From: an uncultured Paracoccaceae bacterium
GTDB lineage: Bacteria > Pseudomonadota > Alphaproteobacteria > Rhodobacterales > Rhodobacteraceae
Assembly (NCBI GenBank): GCA_947501025.1
Contig: CANMUM010000002.1
Coordinates: 62,001 to 126,000 of the forward strand
Direction: 5' to 3'
Length of the DNA stretch: 64,000 nt
The translations under genes were made by a program, and so were the position numbers. A model generated the notes under the pieces. The model searched no databases, had not been told where the DNA came from, and saw only the letters and a list, made by a program, of their open reading frames with translations. Shown here piece by piece: positions 19,047-28,565 of this stretch (within the stretch, counting starts at the first letter, position 1; each line of letters starts with the position of its first letter).

Positions 19047-19083
19047 TGATCATTTATGCCCGAAAATGCGATGCAAATGATCA
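19047..19083. terminator. possible AT-rich terminator between mrp and the acyl-CoA ligase
   Basis: Arms TGATCATTT (19047-19055) and AAATGATCA (19075-19083) are perfectly complementary, 19 bases apart, in the gap between two converging genes. T-runs follow on the plus strand and precede as TTTTT on the left. The stem is AT-rich and the loop long, so strength is uncertain. Confidence 0.4.
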
Positions 19084-19102
19084 TTTTTGCTATCGCCAAT
19101 AT

Positions 19103-20983
19103 TTATTTCAGTTGCCATTTCACTGAATATTTGCCCATTGCTTCGGCCAATCCTTTTTCATCACATGCGCCAACTTTATCAAAGTGAGCGACCAAGCCGC
19201 GTTTTTTGTCTTCTGTGACTTCCGCAACTTTAACGCCATACTGACCACAATTTTGATCCAAAACACGCGTAATCGCTTTGCGGCGCAAATCTGGCTTGAA
19301 AACCTTACCCACTGCAGTTTTTGGTAATTCTGGCATAATCTCAATATATTTTGGCATCGCCGCGGATTCTGCAATATTCTCTTTTGCATATGCTGTTAGC
19401 GCTTCAACCGTGGCCGTTGATCCTGCAACCAACTCCACATAGGCACATGGCAATTCACCTGAATAGGCATCGGGTTGGCCAACAGCCCCAACAAACGCCA
19501 CATCGGGATGCTCAGCAAGCGCATCTTCAATCATAGCAGGGTCAATATTGTGACCACCGCGGATAATCAAATCTTTTGCACGCCCCGTTATCCACAAATA
19601 ACCTTCGGAATCAATGCGACCAAGATCGCCTGTGCGCAGATATTTTTCATTTGCAAATAATGTCTTATTTTGATCAACTTCAGTATAAGTATTCCCAACA
19701 AATACACCTGGATTGTTCACGCAAATTTCGCCAATTTCGTCGATTTTGCATTCATTTTTCACATCCCCATTCGCATCACAATCAAAAATTTTGACATCAT
19801 TATATGGCATTGGGTATCCAACCGAACCCACTTTTGGTGAATCCTCCATAGGGTTGATCGAAATCATACAAGTCACCTCGGTCATCCCATAGCCTTCAAC
19901 AATCTTCACGCCCGTTGATTCTTCAAAACGATTATATAACCCAACGGGTAAAGGTGACGATCCACAAAGAGCGACCCGCAAACTGGATACATCATTCTTG
20001 ATTTCCCGTTGCATGAGTTGCGCCGCAGCCGTTGGCACCATCACCATTGAACTGACCTTATACCGTTCAACCAGCTTCCAAAAGTTATCGAACACACCTT
20101 CTCCACGATAACCAGCTGGGGTAACCATCACAAGATGCGCTCCAGACATCAAGCATGTCATCAAGACTGGATATGCCGCGAGAACATGGAATAAGGGCAG
20201 CGGGCAAATAAACACATCATCACCTGATGCCAATAATGTTTTTCCAAGCCATCCGTTATAAAGCGCACCGCTATATTTGTGTTGCGCGACTTTCGGGCGC
20301 CCAGTTGTCCCACCTGTATGAAAATACGCGCACACACGGTCTTCTCCTGAATGCTCAAAATTCAGCTCAGTGGGCTGTTCATCAAGAACCGCGTTAAAAT
20401 CACGCACTTCCAGATTTGCAGGCCAAGTCACTTTCGGGCGCAATAAAGGAATTAACCACTTCAAAGGCGGACTCAGATAGCGCGCCAAATCTACCGTCAA
20501 AACAGTCTTGACATTTGGGGCATATTTTAAGGCTTCAATAACGGTTTGAGCAATCTCAGCTTTGGGGAAAGCTGCGAGAGTGACAACAATTTTTGCACCT
20601 GTCTCGGCCAATATACCGCCAATATGTTCGGGGGAAATCAAAGGATTAACAGGGTTCACAATACCCGCAGTCATAGCACCTTGGTTGATGATGACGGCCT
20701 CATTACAATTGGGCATGACATAAGCAACCACATCATTTTCACCAATTCCCATCGCATGAAGAGCATTTGCACATTGGGCGACACGCGCACGCATTTGCTC
20801 CCAATTCAGTGTCTCGGCCTTATCTTTTTCACCAGATTTGATCTGAAATGTAATCGCAGGCTTGTTTGGGGTTTCTTCGGCGCGCGCAACGATCTCTTCA
20901 TAAGTATTTTTTGAGCTCCACTGTTTTTCCAGCGGCTCATCTTTGAGATTCCACAATGCGGCATTCTTCATTTTTTCATACAT
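19103..20983 (-). CDS. AMP-binding acyl-CoA synthetase
   Basis: A 626-residue ligase that activates a fatty or other carboxylic acid to its CoA ester through an acyl-AMP. The AMP-binding loop is YFHTGGTTGRPKVAQHK, then GYGMTE, TGDLGRIDSEGYLWITGR and KDLIIRGGHNIDP, with the final lysine in PKTAVGKVFKP. It is longer at the N-terminus than short-chain ligases and resembles medium/long-chain acyl-CoA synthetases of alphaproteobacteria. The start at 20983 has GGGGAAAA just upstream; the frame to 21043 lacks support. It stands alone on the minus strand after the terminator of the BON-LysM gene. Confidence 0.88.
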   Translation of the reverse strand: MYEKMKNAALWNLKDEPLEKQWSSKNTYEEIVARAEETPNKPAITFQIKSGEKDKAETLNWEQMRARVAQCANALHAMGIGENDVVAYVMPNCNEAVIINQGAMTAGIVNPVNPLISPEHIGGILAETGAKIVVTLAAFPKAEIAQTVIEALKYAPNVKTVLTVDLARYLSPPLKWLIPLLRPKVTWPANLEVRDFNAVLDEQPTELNFEHSGEDRVCAYFHTGGTTGRPKVAQHKYSGALYNGWLGKTLLASGDDVFICPLPLFHVLAAYPVLMTCLMSGAHLVMVTPAGYRGEGVFDNFWKLVERYKVSSMVMVPTAAAQLMQREIKNDVSSLRVALCGSSPLPVGLYNRFEESTGVKIVEGYGMTEVTCMISINPMEDSPKVGSVGYPMPYNDVKIFDCDANGDVKNECKIDEIGEICVNNPGVFVGNTYTEVDQNKTLFANEKYLRTGDLGRIDSEGYLWITGRAKDLIIRGGHNIDPAMIEDALAEHPDVAFVGAVGQPDAYSGELPCAYVELVAGSTATVEALTAYAKENIAESAAMPKYIEIMPELPKTAVGKVFKPDLRRKAITRVLDQNCGQYGVKVAEVTEDKKRGLVAHFDKVGACDEKGLAEAMGKYSVKWQLK

Positions 20984-21074
20984 ATTTTCCCCGTTTTCTG
21001 TATTATTTATTGCAATCCTGCACCATTCGGCTTTCTCGATCAAGGGTGTCGCAACGTCAATTTAAATTATTAAA

Positions 21075-21103
21075 CAAAAAATGCGGCCAATAAGGACCGC
21101 ATT
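21075..21103 (-). terminator. intrinsic terminator of the BON-LysM gene
   Basis: On the minus strand the stem AATGCGG pairs with CCGCATT around a 10-base loop and runs into TTTTTTG. It lies 21 bases past the stop of the BON-LysM gene. Confidence 0.8.
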
Positions 21104-21124
21104 CTTAATTCATGGGATCTAAAA

Positions 21125-21547
21125 TTACTTCGGGATACGAAGCATTTGACCTGGGTAGATCAAGTCTGGATCTTTCAACATTGGTTTGTTCGCTTCAAAT
21201 ATTTTCATATAATCAGCGCCATTGCCCAATGTTTTTTCTGCGATTTTCCAAAGGTTTTCACCTTTTTCAACTGTATGAAAAAACCCTTCCGCAGCGTCTG
21301 GCGCACCAGCATTATCTTCAACAGAACCGATACCCTCAACATTACCAGCTGCTAAAATGACTTTTTCTTTCATTTCTTGGCTCACAGCATCACCATCGAT
21401 AGTCACTTTGTCACCGTCAACTTTGATATCAAGACCCTTCGTATCTAGGCCCAAATCAGCAAGTTCTTTTTTGATTTTCTCTTCTTCAGGGTTGTCGCCA
21501 CCAAAGATTTTTTTACCAACATTTTTTGCAAAACTAAATAGTCCCAT
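21125..21547 (-). CDS. BON and LysM domain protein (YgaU/KbpA type)
   Basis: A 140-residue protein with no signal peptide. It begins MGLFSFAKNVGKKIFG, has a BON domain (about 25-85, ending VILAAGNVEGIGSVEDN) and a LysM domain (about 95-138: HTVEKGENLWKIAEKTLGNG, NKPMLKDPDLIYPGQMLRI). The E. coli relative binds potassium ions; others are linked to the envelope. The ATG at 21547 is preceded by GGAGG and fits the family start better than the ATG at 21559. It is a single-gene unit with its own terminator. Confidence 0.92.
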   Translation of the reverse strand: MGLFSFAKNVGKKIFGGDNPEEEKIKKELADLGLDTKGLDIKVDGDKVTIDGDAVSQEMKEKVILAAGNVEGIGSVEDNAGAPDAAEGFFHTVEKGENLWKIAEKTLGNGADYMKIFEANKPMLKDPDLIYPGQMLRIPK

Positions 21548-21627
21548 TTTTTCCTCCATGGTATTTTATTTACTCTCTATAAGATGGGGGGATTTTGAGC
21601 CGTTTACAAGACAAAAAGGCAAATAGA

Positions 21628-23406
21628 TCACATTTTATCTACCCCACCCAAGAACTGCATTTTTGCAAGATCTGCGTAAGTCTTCGATTTTTTGATCAAT
21701 TGTGAATGCGAGCCTGTCTCAGTAATTCGGCCTTTTTCAACAACAGCAATAACGTCAGCACTTTTTACCGTGGCAAAACGATGCGCAATTGCAATGACCG
21801 TTCGCGTTTTCGAAAGCTTCTCTACAGCCTTTTGAATATAGGCCTCACTTTGCGCATCAAGCGATGCCGTGGCCTCATCAAGGAGCAAAAGTGGCGCATC
21901 CGATAAAAATGCACGCGCCAAGACCATGCGCGCTTTTTGTCCCCCAGATAAGAGAACACCGCGCTCCCCAACTTGTGAATCATAGCCATCTTTTAACTCT
22001 GAAATAAATTCATCTGCATAGGCCGATTTCGCGGCTGCCTTTATTTCTTCATCAGTGGCGTCGGGTTTGGCAAATGAAATATTGTCACGAATACTCATGG
22101 CAAAAACCGCAGGATCCTGCGACACATAGGCAAAATTCTGGCGCAAATTGGACAATGAAATATCACGAATATCTTGGCCATTAAGGCGTATTTCTCCAGA
22201 ATCGGCCTCATAATGGCGCATCAAGAGCTGAAAAATAGTTGACTTACCCGCCCCCGATGGGCCGACAAGCGCAAATGTTTGCCCTTGCGTAATGCTCAAT
22301 GATACATCTTCGAGCACCCTATCTTCCTTGCGCAAGGGATATGTGAAGCCCACATTTTTAAGCTCCAAAATCGGTGCATCTTTTTGAGGTGCAAGTGGTT
22401 CGTTTTTCAGCAACAAAGTTTCTTCGCTTTTGGAAAGCTCGGCCAAACGCTCAGCCGCCCCCGCCGCGCGGGTTAAATCGCCCCAAATATCGGAAAAGCT
22501 TTGCGCAGCGCCACCAACCATCGTCGCATAGAAAATGAATTGCACAAGCATGCCTTGGCTCATCTCCCCTGCAACCACCATATTTGCGCCTGTCCAAAAT
22601 ACAAATATGACAGCACCAAATACACAGATAATGAAGTAAGCCGCGATCGATGCATAAGTGAGGATGCGTTTTTTATGAGAGGAAAAATGTTCTTCATTAA
22701 AGCCTCGATAAAGATTTCGGATGAAACCAACCTTGTCATAGGATTGTACAATTGTGGCGTTTTGAATCGCTTCTGAGCCAATACTTGAAGCTTCAGCAAA
22801 GCTGTCATGGGCTTTGCGTGCGTAGGCACGAAGTTTGCGCGAGAATACCGCCATTGGCATAATCACCAAAGGCAGCACCAAAAGCACCATCCAGCTCAGA
22901 CTTGGTGATGTGTAAAACAGCATGAACAAACCGCCAATAAACACGAGCAATTGGCGCGCAGCCATAGAGAACGTACTTGACATAATAAAGCCAACATCAC
23001 GAACATCGCCTGATAAACGGCTTGTGATTTCGCCCGAACGATTATGATCAAAAAATGTGCGGCTCAGCCCGATGACATGACCAAATATATGCGAGCGAAT
23101 ATCGGTTATCACTCGAAAAGCGAGCATCTGCGAGAAGTATATGCGTGAAAATCCACCTATGCCCATGATCAAAAGCGCGGCAATCGCGAAGATAAAATAT
23201 GGCCTCAAATCCCCAATTTGCGAGCCAAGCACATCAAAGATACGCCCAGCAAAAAATGGAACAATAAGATTGCTCAATGCGGTGATGACAAGCGACATGA
23301 TCGTCATGAAAACCCAAAAAGGATATTTCAAAATGAACGGGATAAAAACGCGCAATTCACGAAATGCTTTTGCGCTGGCTTTGGCTTCGGGGCGGGCTTT
23401 TCTCAT
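21628..23406 (-). CDS. ABC exporter, fused transmembrane and ATPase domains
   Basis: A 592-residue half-transporter of the MsbA-related type. Six helices occupy residues 25-310 and the ATPase the rest, with Walker A GPSGAGKST, Q-loop YVSQDPAVFA, signature LSGGQKARMVLARAF, Walker B LLLLDEATASLD and switch AIAHR. It would work as a homodimer exporting lipid or drug-like substrates. The start at 23406 is set by the first good methionine after the tRNA gene. The upstream open frame to 23511 is only the tRNA read as protein. Confidence 0.93.
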   Translation of the reverse strand: MRKARPEAKASAKAFRELRVFIPFILKYPFWVFMTIMSLVITALSNLIVPFFAGRIFDVLGSQIGDLRPYFIFAIAALLIMGIGGFSRIYFSQMLAFRVITDIRSHIFGHVIGLSRTFFDHNRSGEITSRLSGDVRDVGFIMSSTFSMAARQLLVFIGGLFMLFYTSPSLSWMVLLVLPLVIMPMAVFSRKLRAYARKAHDSFAEASSIGSEAIQNATIVQSYDKVGFIRNLYRGFNEEHFSSHKKRILTYASIAAYFIICVFGAVIFVFWTGANMVVAGEMSQGMLVQFIFYATMVGGAAQSFSDIWGDLTRAAGAAERLAELSKSEETLLLKNEPLAPQKDAPILELKNVGFTYPLRKEDRVLEDVSLSITQGQTFALVGPSGAGKSTIFQLLMRHYEADSGEIRLNGQDIRDISLSNLRQNFAYVSQDPAVFAMSIRDNISFAKPDATDEEIKAAAKSAYADEFISELKDGYDSQVGERGVLLSGGQKARMVLARAFLSDAPLLLLDEATASLDAQSEAYIQKAVEKLSKTRTVIAIAHRFATVKSADVIAVVEKGRITETGSHSQLIKKSKTYADLAKMQFLGGVDKM

Positions 23407-23451
23407 GAGGGTTCCGATGCTTGGCGCATTTTGTGCGCATTTTCGGCTTAT

Positions 23452-23525
23452 TGGAGCGGGCGGCGGGAATCGAACCCGCGTCATCAGCTTGGAAGGCTGA
23501 GGTCTTACCATTACACAACGCCCGC
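23452..23525 (-). tRNA. tRNA-Gly(TCC)
   Basis: A 74-base cloverleaf on the minus strand, including an encoded CCA (23452-23454). The acceptor arms are GCGGGCG at 23519-23525 and its complement at 23456-23462; the T arm is CGCGGGTTCGATTCCCGC and the anticodon loop CTTCCAA gives anticodon TCC (complement at 23491-23493). The D arm has the usual AATGGTA. It lies between gph and the ABC exporter. Confidence 0.96.
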
Positions 23526-23570
23526 GTCGCGCTCTTTTATGGCAAAATGAGGGGGACGCGCAAGAGGTTT

Positions 23571-24248
23571 TTAGAAATTATTGCGCCAATTGCTCAAGAA
23601 GCTTTCGACTTGCGCAAATTCGCCGATAAGAGGCGCATCTGGAAATTCTTGGCCAATGCCCGTTTGATCAAAATCTACCAGCAATATGCCACATTGCGCA
23701 TTCTTTGCTGCGTTATAATCGGTCGCCGTATCGCCAATAAGGACAGATTTATCGACCGTGCCCCCTGCTTGCTCAATCGCCAGCAAAAGCGGTTTGGGAT
23801 CTGGCTTGCGCTCAGGAATTGAGTTTACGCCAATAAAACTATCAAAAAGATGACTTGCCCCAAGCTCTTCGATAAGCTTGGTCGCGAGATGTATAGGTTT
23901 ATTGGTGCATATCGCAGTTTTCCAACCATCTGCACGCAGATTTCCAAGCACTTCAATCACATTGGGATAAAAAACAGTCTTACGGGAAAGATTCGCCTCA
24001 TAATGCTCAAGCAATGACAAATATCGCCGTTCAGCAAAGCGCTCATCATAAAGTCCAAGCTTTTTTGCACCAGCATTAAGCATAGCGCGCCCCCCAAGAA
24101 GAGCGGTATTGCGATCAGCGCTTGTTAGCGGTGAACCCAATCCCTCTGCTTCGAATTGAGCATTTGCCGCATCAAGCAAATCGCCTGATGTGTCCGCTAA
24201 AGTTCCATCTAAATCAAATACTGCACAAAACATATGCTCATGCACCAT
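23571..24248 (-). CDS. gph: HAD-family phosphoglycolate phosphatase
   Basis: A 225-residue HAD phosphatase with FDLDGTLADTSGDLLDAAN (nucleophile in DLDGT), ICTNKP as motif II, KPDPKPLLLAIEQAG with the motif III lysine, and VLIGDTATDYNAAKNA as motif IV. The overall pattern is that of Gph, which removes phosphate from 2-phosphoglycolate, although other HAD substrates cannot be ruled out. Start is uncertain: ATG at 24233 (MFCAVFDLDG) is as likely as 24248. It is transcribed divergently from glmU. Confidence 0.87.
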   Translation of the reverse strand: MVHEHMFCAVFDLDGTLADTSGDLLDAANAQFEAEGLGSPLTSADRNTALLGGRAMLNAGAKKLGLYDERFAERRYLSLLEHYEANLSRKTVFYPNVIEVLGNLRADGWKTAICTNKPIHLATKLIEELGASHLFDSFIGVNSIPERKPDPKPLLLAIEQAGGTVDKSVLIGDTATDYNAAKNAQCGILLVDFDQTGIGQEFPDAPLIGEFAQVESFLSNWRNNF

Positions 24249-24316
24249 ATCATGATCTTTCGGTCAAGCGAAAACCATGTTAGGAAAACAAAAAACATAT
24301 GACATTCGAGGCAAAT

Positions 24317-25660
24317 ATGAAAAACTTGGCACTCATTCTCGCAGCGGGCAAAGGCACGCGCATGAAATCCGAACTCCCGAAATGCCTTCATGAGGTTGCA
24401 GGTGCGCCCATGGTAGAGCATGTTTTGGCTACGGCCATTGCAGCTGGAACAGACGGACAGGTCGTGATCATTGGGCATGGTGGCGATCAGCTTAAAGCGG
24501 TGATCGAAGCGAACCGTGATGAAGTTGTATTTGAAACGCAAGGCGAGCAACTCGGCACAGGTCACGCCGTACAGATCGCAAAAGCACATATTGATCAAAG
24601 CGAAAAAACCACTGTGATCCTTTATGGGGATAGCCCGCTGATTAAAGAAGATACCGTGCGCGCATTGATGGCCAAGGCTGAGGAGCTACAAGGTCCAGCA
24701 GTGCTCGGTTTTGACACGCCAAATCCCGGAAAATATGGTCGTTTGCTGACACAAGGTGATGAGCTCATTGCAATACGTGAAGCCAAGGATGCCACGGCCG
24801 AAGAATTAAATGTGACACTCTGCAATTCTGGTGTGATCGCCTGCCCTTCGGCACTCCTCAATACACTTGTTGCTCAGATTAATAATAACAATGCATCAGG
24901 TGAATATTACCTGACAGATATCATTGAGCTTGCGCGCGCAGATGGTCATAAAACAGGATTTATTTTATGCGAAGAAGCCGAAACACAAGGCGTCAATACA
25001 CCCGCTGATTTGCGTTCGGTTAGCGCCGAATTCCAAAATATGAAGCGCGAAGAATTCCTTTCACAAGGCGTAAAAATGTGGAATGCTGAAAGCGTCTATT
25101 TTCATCATGACACGCAAATTGGCGCAGGCTCTTTGATCGAACCCAATGTTGTGTTTGGCCCAAAAGTGACGATTGAAAACAATGTACAGATTCGCGCCTT
25201 CTCGCATCTTGAGGATTGCCATATTTGTGAAAACGCTCAAATTGGCCCATATGCCCGCATTCGTCCTGGTAGCGAGATTGGCGATGGAGCGCGCATTGGC
25301 AATTTTGTTGAGACCAAAAACGCCCAGATCGCCAAAGGCGCCAAAGTTAATCATTTAAGCTATATTGGCGATACCGAAATTGGTGAAAATTCCAATATTG
25401 GCGCGGGCACGATCACTTGTAATTATGATGGTGTATTCAAACATAAAACCAAAATCGGGCAGCGTGTCTTCATTGGTTCCAATTCAAGCTTGGTTGCGCC
25501 TCTTGAAATTGGCGACGATGCGATGACGGGTTCTGGTTCCGTGATCACGGAAAATATTCCCGCAAGCGATCTTGCAATTGCGCGCAGCAAGCAAGTGAAC
25601 AAAGCGGGGCTTGCCAAGAAATTCATGGATCGCCTGCGCGCTTTAAAGTCGAAGCAATGA
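24317..25660 (+). CDS. glmU: bifunctional GlmU (glucosamine-1-P acetyltransferase / UDP-GlcNAc pyrophosphorylase)
   Basis: A 447-residue cytosolic enzyme making UDP-GlcNAc for peptidoglycan and lipopolysaccharide. The N-terminal uridylyltransferase starts LILAAGKGTRMKSELPK; the C-terminal left-handed beta-helix acetyltransferase runs from about residue 250 with many hexapeptides (GAGSLIEPNVVFGPKVTI, SNIGAGTITCNYDG). The ATG at 24317 has GAGG upstream and matches the family start; codons from 24299 are extra. The stop overlaps the start of the ABM gene (ATGA). Confidence 0.97.
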   Translation: MKNLALILAAGKGTRMKSELPKCLHEVAGAPMVEHVLATAIAAGTDGQVVIIGHGGDQLKAVIEANRDEVVFETQGEQLGTGHAVQIAKAHIDQSEKTTVILYGDSPLIKEDTVRALMAKAEELQGPAVLGFDTPNPGKYGRLLTQGDELIAIREAKDATAEELNVTLCNSGVIACPSALLNTLVAQINNNNASGEYYLTDIIELARADGHKTGFILCEEAETQGVNTPADLRSVSAEFQNMKREEFLSQGVKMWNAESVYFHHDTQIGAGSLIEPNVVFGPKVTIENNVQIRAFSHLEDCHICENAQIGPYARIRPGSEIGDGARIGNFVETKNAQIAKGAKVNHLSYIGDTEIGENSNIGAGTITCNYDGVFKHKTKIGQRVFIGSNSSLVAPLEIGDDAMTGSGSVITENIPASDLAIARSKQVNKAGLAKKFMDRLRALKSKQ

Positions 25661-25950
25661 TCACCCGAATTTTTACCGTAGATATCCATCACGATTTCAA
25701 AGACGATTTTGAACATGATTTTTCTACATTATCACGAGAGCTGGTTGCAGGTAGCAAAGGCTTAATTGACCTCGAACTTCTTAAGCCTAGCGACGACACA
25801 AATAACAAATACGCAATGATCTCACGATGGGAAAATTCTGATGCCATCGAGAATTTGTTTGGAGAAGATTGGCAAAAGGCCGTCATTCCTGAGCCAATGA
25901 AACATTACGCAAAATCTCACCAGATTTTTCATTTCGAAAACTGGCAATAA
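25657..25950 (+). CDS. ABM-domain (antibiotic biosynthesis monooxygenase-like) protein
   Basis: A 97-residue protein with the alpha-beta ferredoxin-like ABM fold pattern: SKGLIDLELLKPSD, YAMISRWENSDAIENLFG, and a final strand IFHFENW. The family covers monooxygenases, heme-degrading enzymes and many untested proteins. It overlaps the glmU stop by 4 bases and lies 30 bases before the AlkD-like gene, so a glmU-abm-alkD transcript is likely. The function is unknown. Confidence 0.75.
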   Translation: MITRIFTVDIHHDFKDDFEHDFSTLSRELVAGSKGLIDLELLKPSDDTNNKYAMISRWENSDAIENLFGEDWQKAVIPEPMKHYAKSHQIFHFENWQ

Positions 25951-25980
25951 TTTGGGATAGCCCCAAAAATAGGACATAAA

Positions 25981-26655
25981 ATGAGTATACTGGTCGAACT
26001 TCAAAAACTTACGAATGCGGATAAAGCCACACAACTTCGTCAATATCATAAAATTGACCGCCCCTATCTTGGTCTGGCCAATGGTGATATTGATGGCGTC
26101 GTCAAAGCATTTCAAAAGAAAAAACCTGTATCGGAATTGATCAAAGAAGCGCATTCACTTTGGTCTACCAATATTTTTGAAGCGCGCATAGCCGCTGGAA
26201 AAGTGCTGACACGTGGACGTTTGCAAGCTGATGATGATCAAGCGATTTGGCAAGCCACATTGGATTTCGCGCCCGAATTTGATAGCTGGGCGATTGCTGA
26301 TCATATGGCCATGGCCGCCCATAAGCGTATTCTTTCGACAAGTGGTCGCTGGCAAGAATTAGAGGCTTGGACAACATCTGATCATATGTGGTGCAAGCGC
26401 GCGGCACTTGTTTACTCCCTGCCCTTCACACGCATGCGCGAACCAAATGATCATGAAAATTTGGCGCGCGATAGCATTTTGGGATGGTGTGAAGACTATG
26501 TATTTGATGAACAGCGTTTTATACAAAAAGCCGTGGCTTGGTGGCTGCGTGATCTTTCGCGCACGGACCCAAAGCGTGTTGCACAATTCACAGTAAAACA
26601 CGGCGACAATATGATGCCATTCGCACGCAAAGAAGCTGAAAAATATCTGCCGTAA
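25981..26655 (+). CDS. DNA alkylation repair protein (AlkD-like)
   Basis: A 224-residue all-helical protein with the HEAT-like layout of the AlkD family: YLGLANGDIDGVVKAFQKKK, LWSTNIFEARIAAGKVLTRG, FDSWAIADHMAMAAHKRIL, and AVAWWLRDLSRTDPKRVAQF. Family members remove bulky or positively charged alkyl bases from DNA. The conserved tryptophans and the basic tail are visible, but I cannot place the catalytic aspartate with certainty. It is the last gene of the glmU unit and ends tail to tail with the CPA1 antiporter. Confidence 0.87.
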   Translation: MSILVELQKLTNADKATQLRQYHKIDRPYLGLANGDIDGVVKAFQKKKPVSELIKEAHSLWSTNIFEARIAAGKVLTRGRLQADDDQAIWQATLDFAPEFDSWAIADHMAMAAHKRILSTSGRWQELEAWTTSDHMWCKRAALVYSLPFTRMREPNDHENLARDSILGWCEDYVFDEQRFIQKAVAWWLRDLSRTDPKRVAQFTVKHGDNMMPFARKEAEKYLP

Positions 26656-26663
26656 ATTGTGAC

Positions 26664-28466
26664 CTAGGCTTCAGCCTCTTGAACGATTTCTTCTTGCTTG
26701 GGAACAAGCGCGATCAGTTTTTCGCCGCTATTCACGATCAACTCACCGTTATTGCGGAACACACGAATTGGCCCTTTTTCAGGAACAGCCATGAGGGGAT
26801 ATGCGCCTGAATTTTTCTTCAAATAATCTTCAAGAGTGAACTCTTCAGACAAATTCGTCGCACGCACACGGCCACCTTGAGCCAATATTCCCAAAGCATC
26901 ATCATAAGTGAGCGCATTGAATAGATAGCGCCCACCCAATGTGTCGGGAAGTTTGCGCACCTCAGCAGTGGCTTTATGAGTCGCGAATTGGAAGACATGG
27001 TTACGGCCAAGCTCAGGGCCAAAATCTGCACAAATAAGCGCATTGTAATCATCGTTATCGGTAAGCGCCATCAAGGTACCAAACATATTGTGATCAATGC
27101 TATGCTCTGCTGATTCAGAAAGAACCTCACCAAAATACACGGGTATGTTCTTTTGACGGAATGGGCTGAGGCGGAACCAATTGCGATCTGCAACAATCAC
27201 GGGACGCTCAAGATCATGAAGAACCTCCACAAGTGCCAGAACCAGCGGGTTCGAACCTGCAAAAAGCACGCCGCGTGAACGGCTCGATTTCAAGCCCAAA
27301 GCAGCGGCAAGTGGCTCGATTGAGAAACCATGAAGGAATACGGTCGCTGTAACGATCACAAAAGCCAGCGGCGCAAGAATCGCCCCATCCGCAACGCCAA
27401 GCTCTTGCAATCGAACCCCAAACAAACCAGAAACGGCAACAGCGACAACACCACGAGGGCCAATCCAGCCTACAAAAAATCGTTCAGCCATGCTCAAATT
27501 TGTACCTATTAGCGAGAGCATAACGGCAATTGGACGGATTAAGAAAATCACTGCGAAAACGAATGCATATGTGCGCCAGCTTAGCGATGCCAACATTCCG
27601 AAATCCAAACGTGCAGCAAGCAAAATGAAGACACCCGAAACGAGGATAACGGTTACATGCTCTTTAAAGCGGCGAAGTTCGCCAAGAGACGGCAGATGGG
27701 CATTGCCAACAATGATACCCATGATGGTTACCGATAATAGTCCACTTTCATGGAGCACTTGATCAGGAAGGCCATAAGCCAATATCACCAATGTGATCAT
27801 CACTGGAATCTTGAGATATTCAGGAACAAGCCCACGATTAAATGTGGAAATAATAATTTGCGCAGCAATATAGCCCGCGAGACAGGCAATAATAAGACCT
27901 GCAACAAGTTGACCAATCGCATCAGAAAGATGGTGATTTGCAAGGATGATGGACGCTGCTTCAAACGCCAATACGCCCGCAAGCGCACCGACAGGGTCAT
28001 TAACAATAGCCTCCCATTTGAGCACTTCGCTTGGGCGCTTTTTCAGTCCAGCTTGGCGCAACAATGGGATCACAACGGTTGGACCCGTCACCACCAAAAT
28101 GCCACCAAAAACGCTTGCCGACGCCCAAGATAATCCCCCCACATAATGCCCTGTTAACGTACACATGAGCCAAACAAGCGGGCCTGCAAAAATGACCAAA
28201 CGCCGCACAGCGCTTTCTGCATCAGAAAGCCGCGCAAAATCAAGCGTAAGCCCGCCCTCAAAGAGGATAAGCGCAACGGCAAGCGCAACAATTGGCGAGA
28301 GAATATCACCAAACTGAACATCAGGATTAACAAGGCCTGTCATCGGCCCCACAAACACACCAGCGACAAGCATCAACACGATGGCAGGCAACTGCCAGCG
28401 CCAAGCGAGCCATTGAGCACCGATACCTGCCACAGCAACGATAATAAATACGATTGTTAAGTCCAT
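26664..28466 (-). CDS. CPA1 family cation:proton antiporter with cytosolic domain
   Basis: A 600-residue inner-membrane antiporter. About twelve helices cover residues 1-385, with the family motif FEGGLTLDFARL, GGILVVTGPTVVIPLLRQ and the ion-site WEAIVNDPVGALAGVLAFE (Asn-Asp pair). FVGWIGPRGVVAVAV is the other hallmark. The final 200 residues look like a Rossmann/TrkA-N-type domain (VLFAGSNPLVLALVEVLHDL), suggesting nucleotide or redox control. The ion (sodium or potassium) is not predictable. It is a single minus-strand gene, divergent from moaA. Confidence 0.9.
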   Translation of the reverse strand: MDLTIVFIIVAVAGIGAQWLAWRWQLPAIVLMLVAGVFVGPMTGLVNPDVQFGDILSPIVALAVALILFEGGLTLDFARLSDAESAVRRLVIFAGPLVWLMCTLTGHYVGGLSWASASVFGGILVVTGPTVVIPLLRQAGLKKRPSEVLKWEAIVNDPVGALAGVLAFEAASIILANHHLSDAIGQLVAGLIIACLAGYIAAQIIISTFNRGLVPEYLKIPVMITLVILAYGLPDQVLHESGLLSVTIMGIIVGNAHLPSLGELRRFKEHVTVILVSGVFILLAARLDFGMLASLSWRTYAFVFAVIFLIRPIAVMLSLIGTNLSMAERFFVGWIGPRGVVAVAVSGLFGVRLQELGVADGAILAPLAFVIVTATVFLHGFSIEPLAAALGLKSSRSRGVLFAGSNPLVLALVEVLHDLERPVIVADRNWFRLSPFRQKNIPVYFGEVLSESAEHSIDHNMFGTLMALTDNDDYNALICADFGPELGRNHVFQFATHKATAEVRKLPDTLGGRYLFNALTYDDALGILAQGGRVRATNLSEEFTLEDYLKKNSGAYPLMAVPEKGPIRVFRNNGELIVNSGEKLIALVPKQEEIVQEAEA

Positions 28467-28565
28467 GATAATCTCCGAATCTGTGTCCTAACTAGCAAAA
28501 TTAAAAAGACTTCACAAATGGTCTTCACTATTGCGCGAGTGGGTTTGAGTGAATAAGTGTAGATA

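Noticed and set aside
23407-23511. N-terminal extension of the ABC exporter reading frame
   Set aside because: The extra 35 codons cover the tRNA-Gly gene; the peptide is the tRNA read in frame, so the start at 23406 is used.
23421-23822. 133-residue plus-strand frame
   Set aside because: It crosses the tRNA and lies antisense to gph; its start reads as tRNA complement and it has no family pattern.
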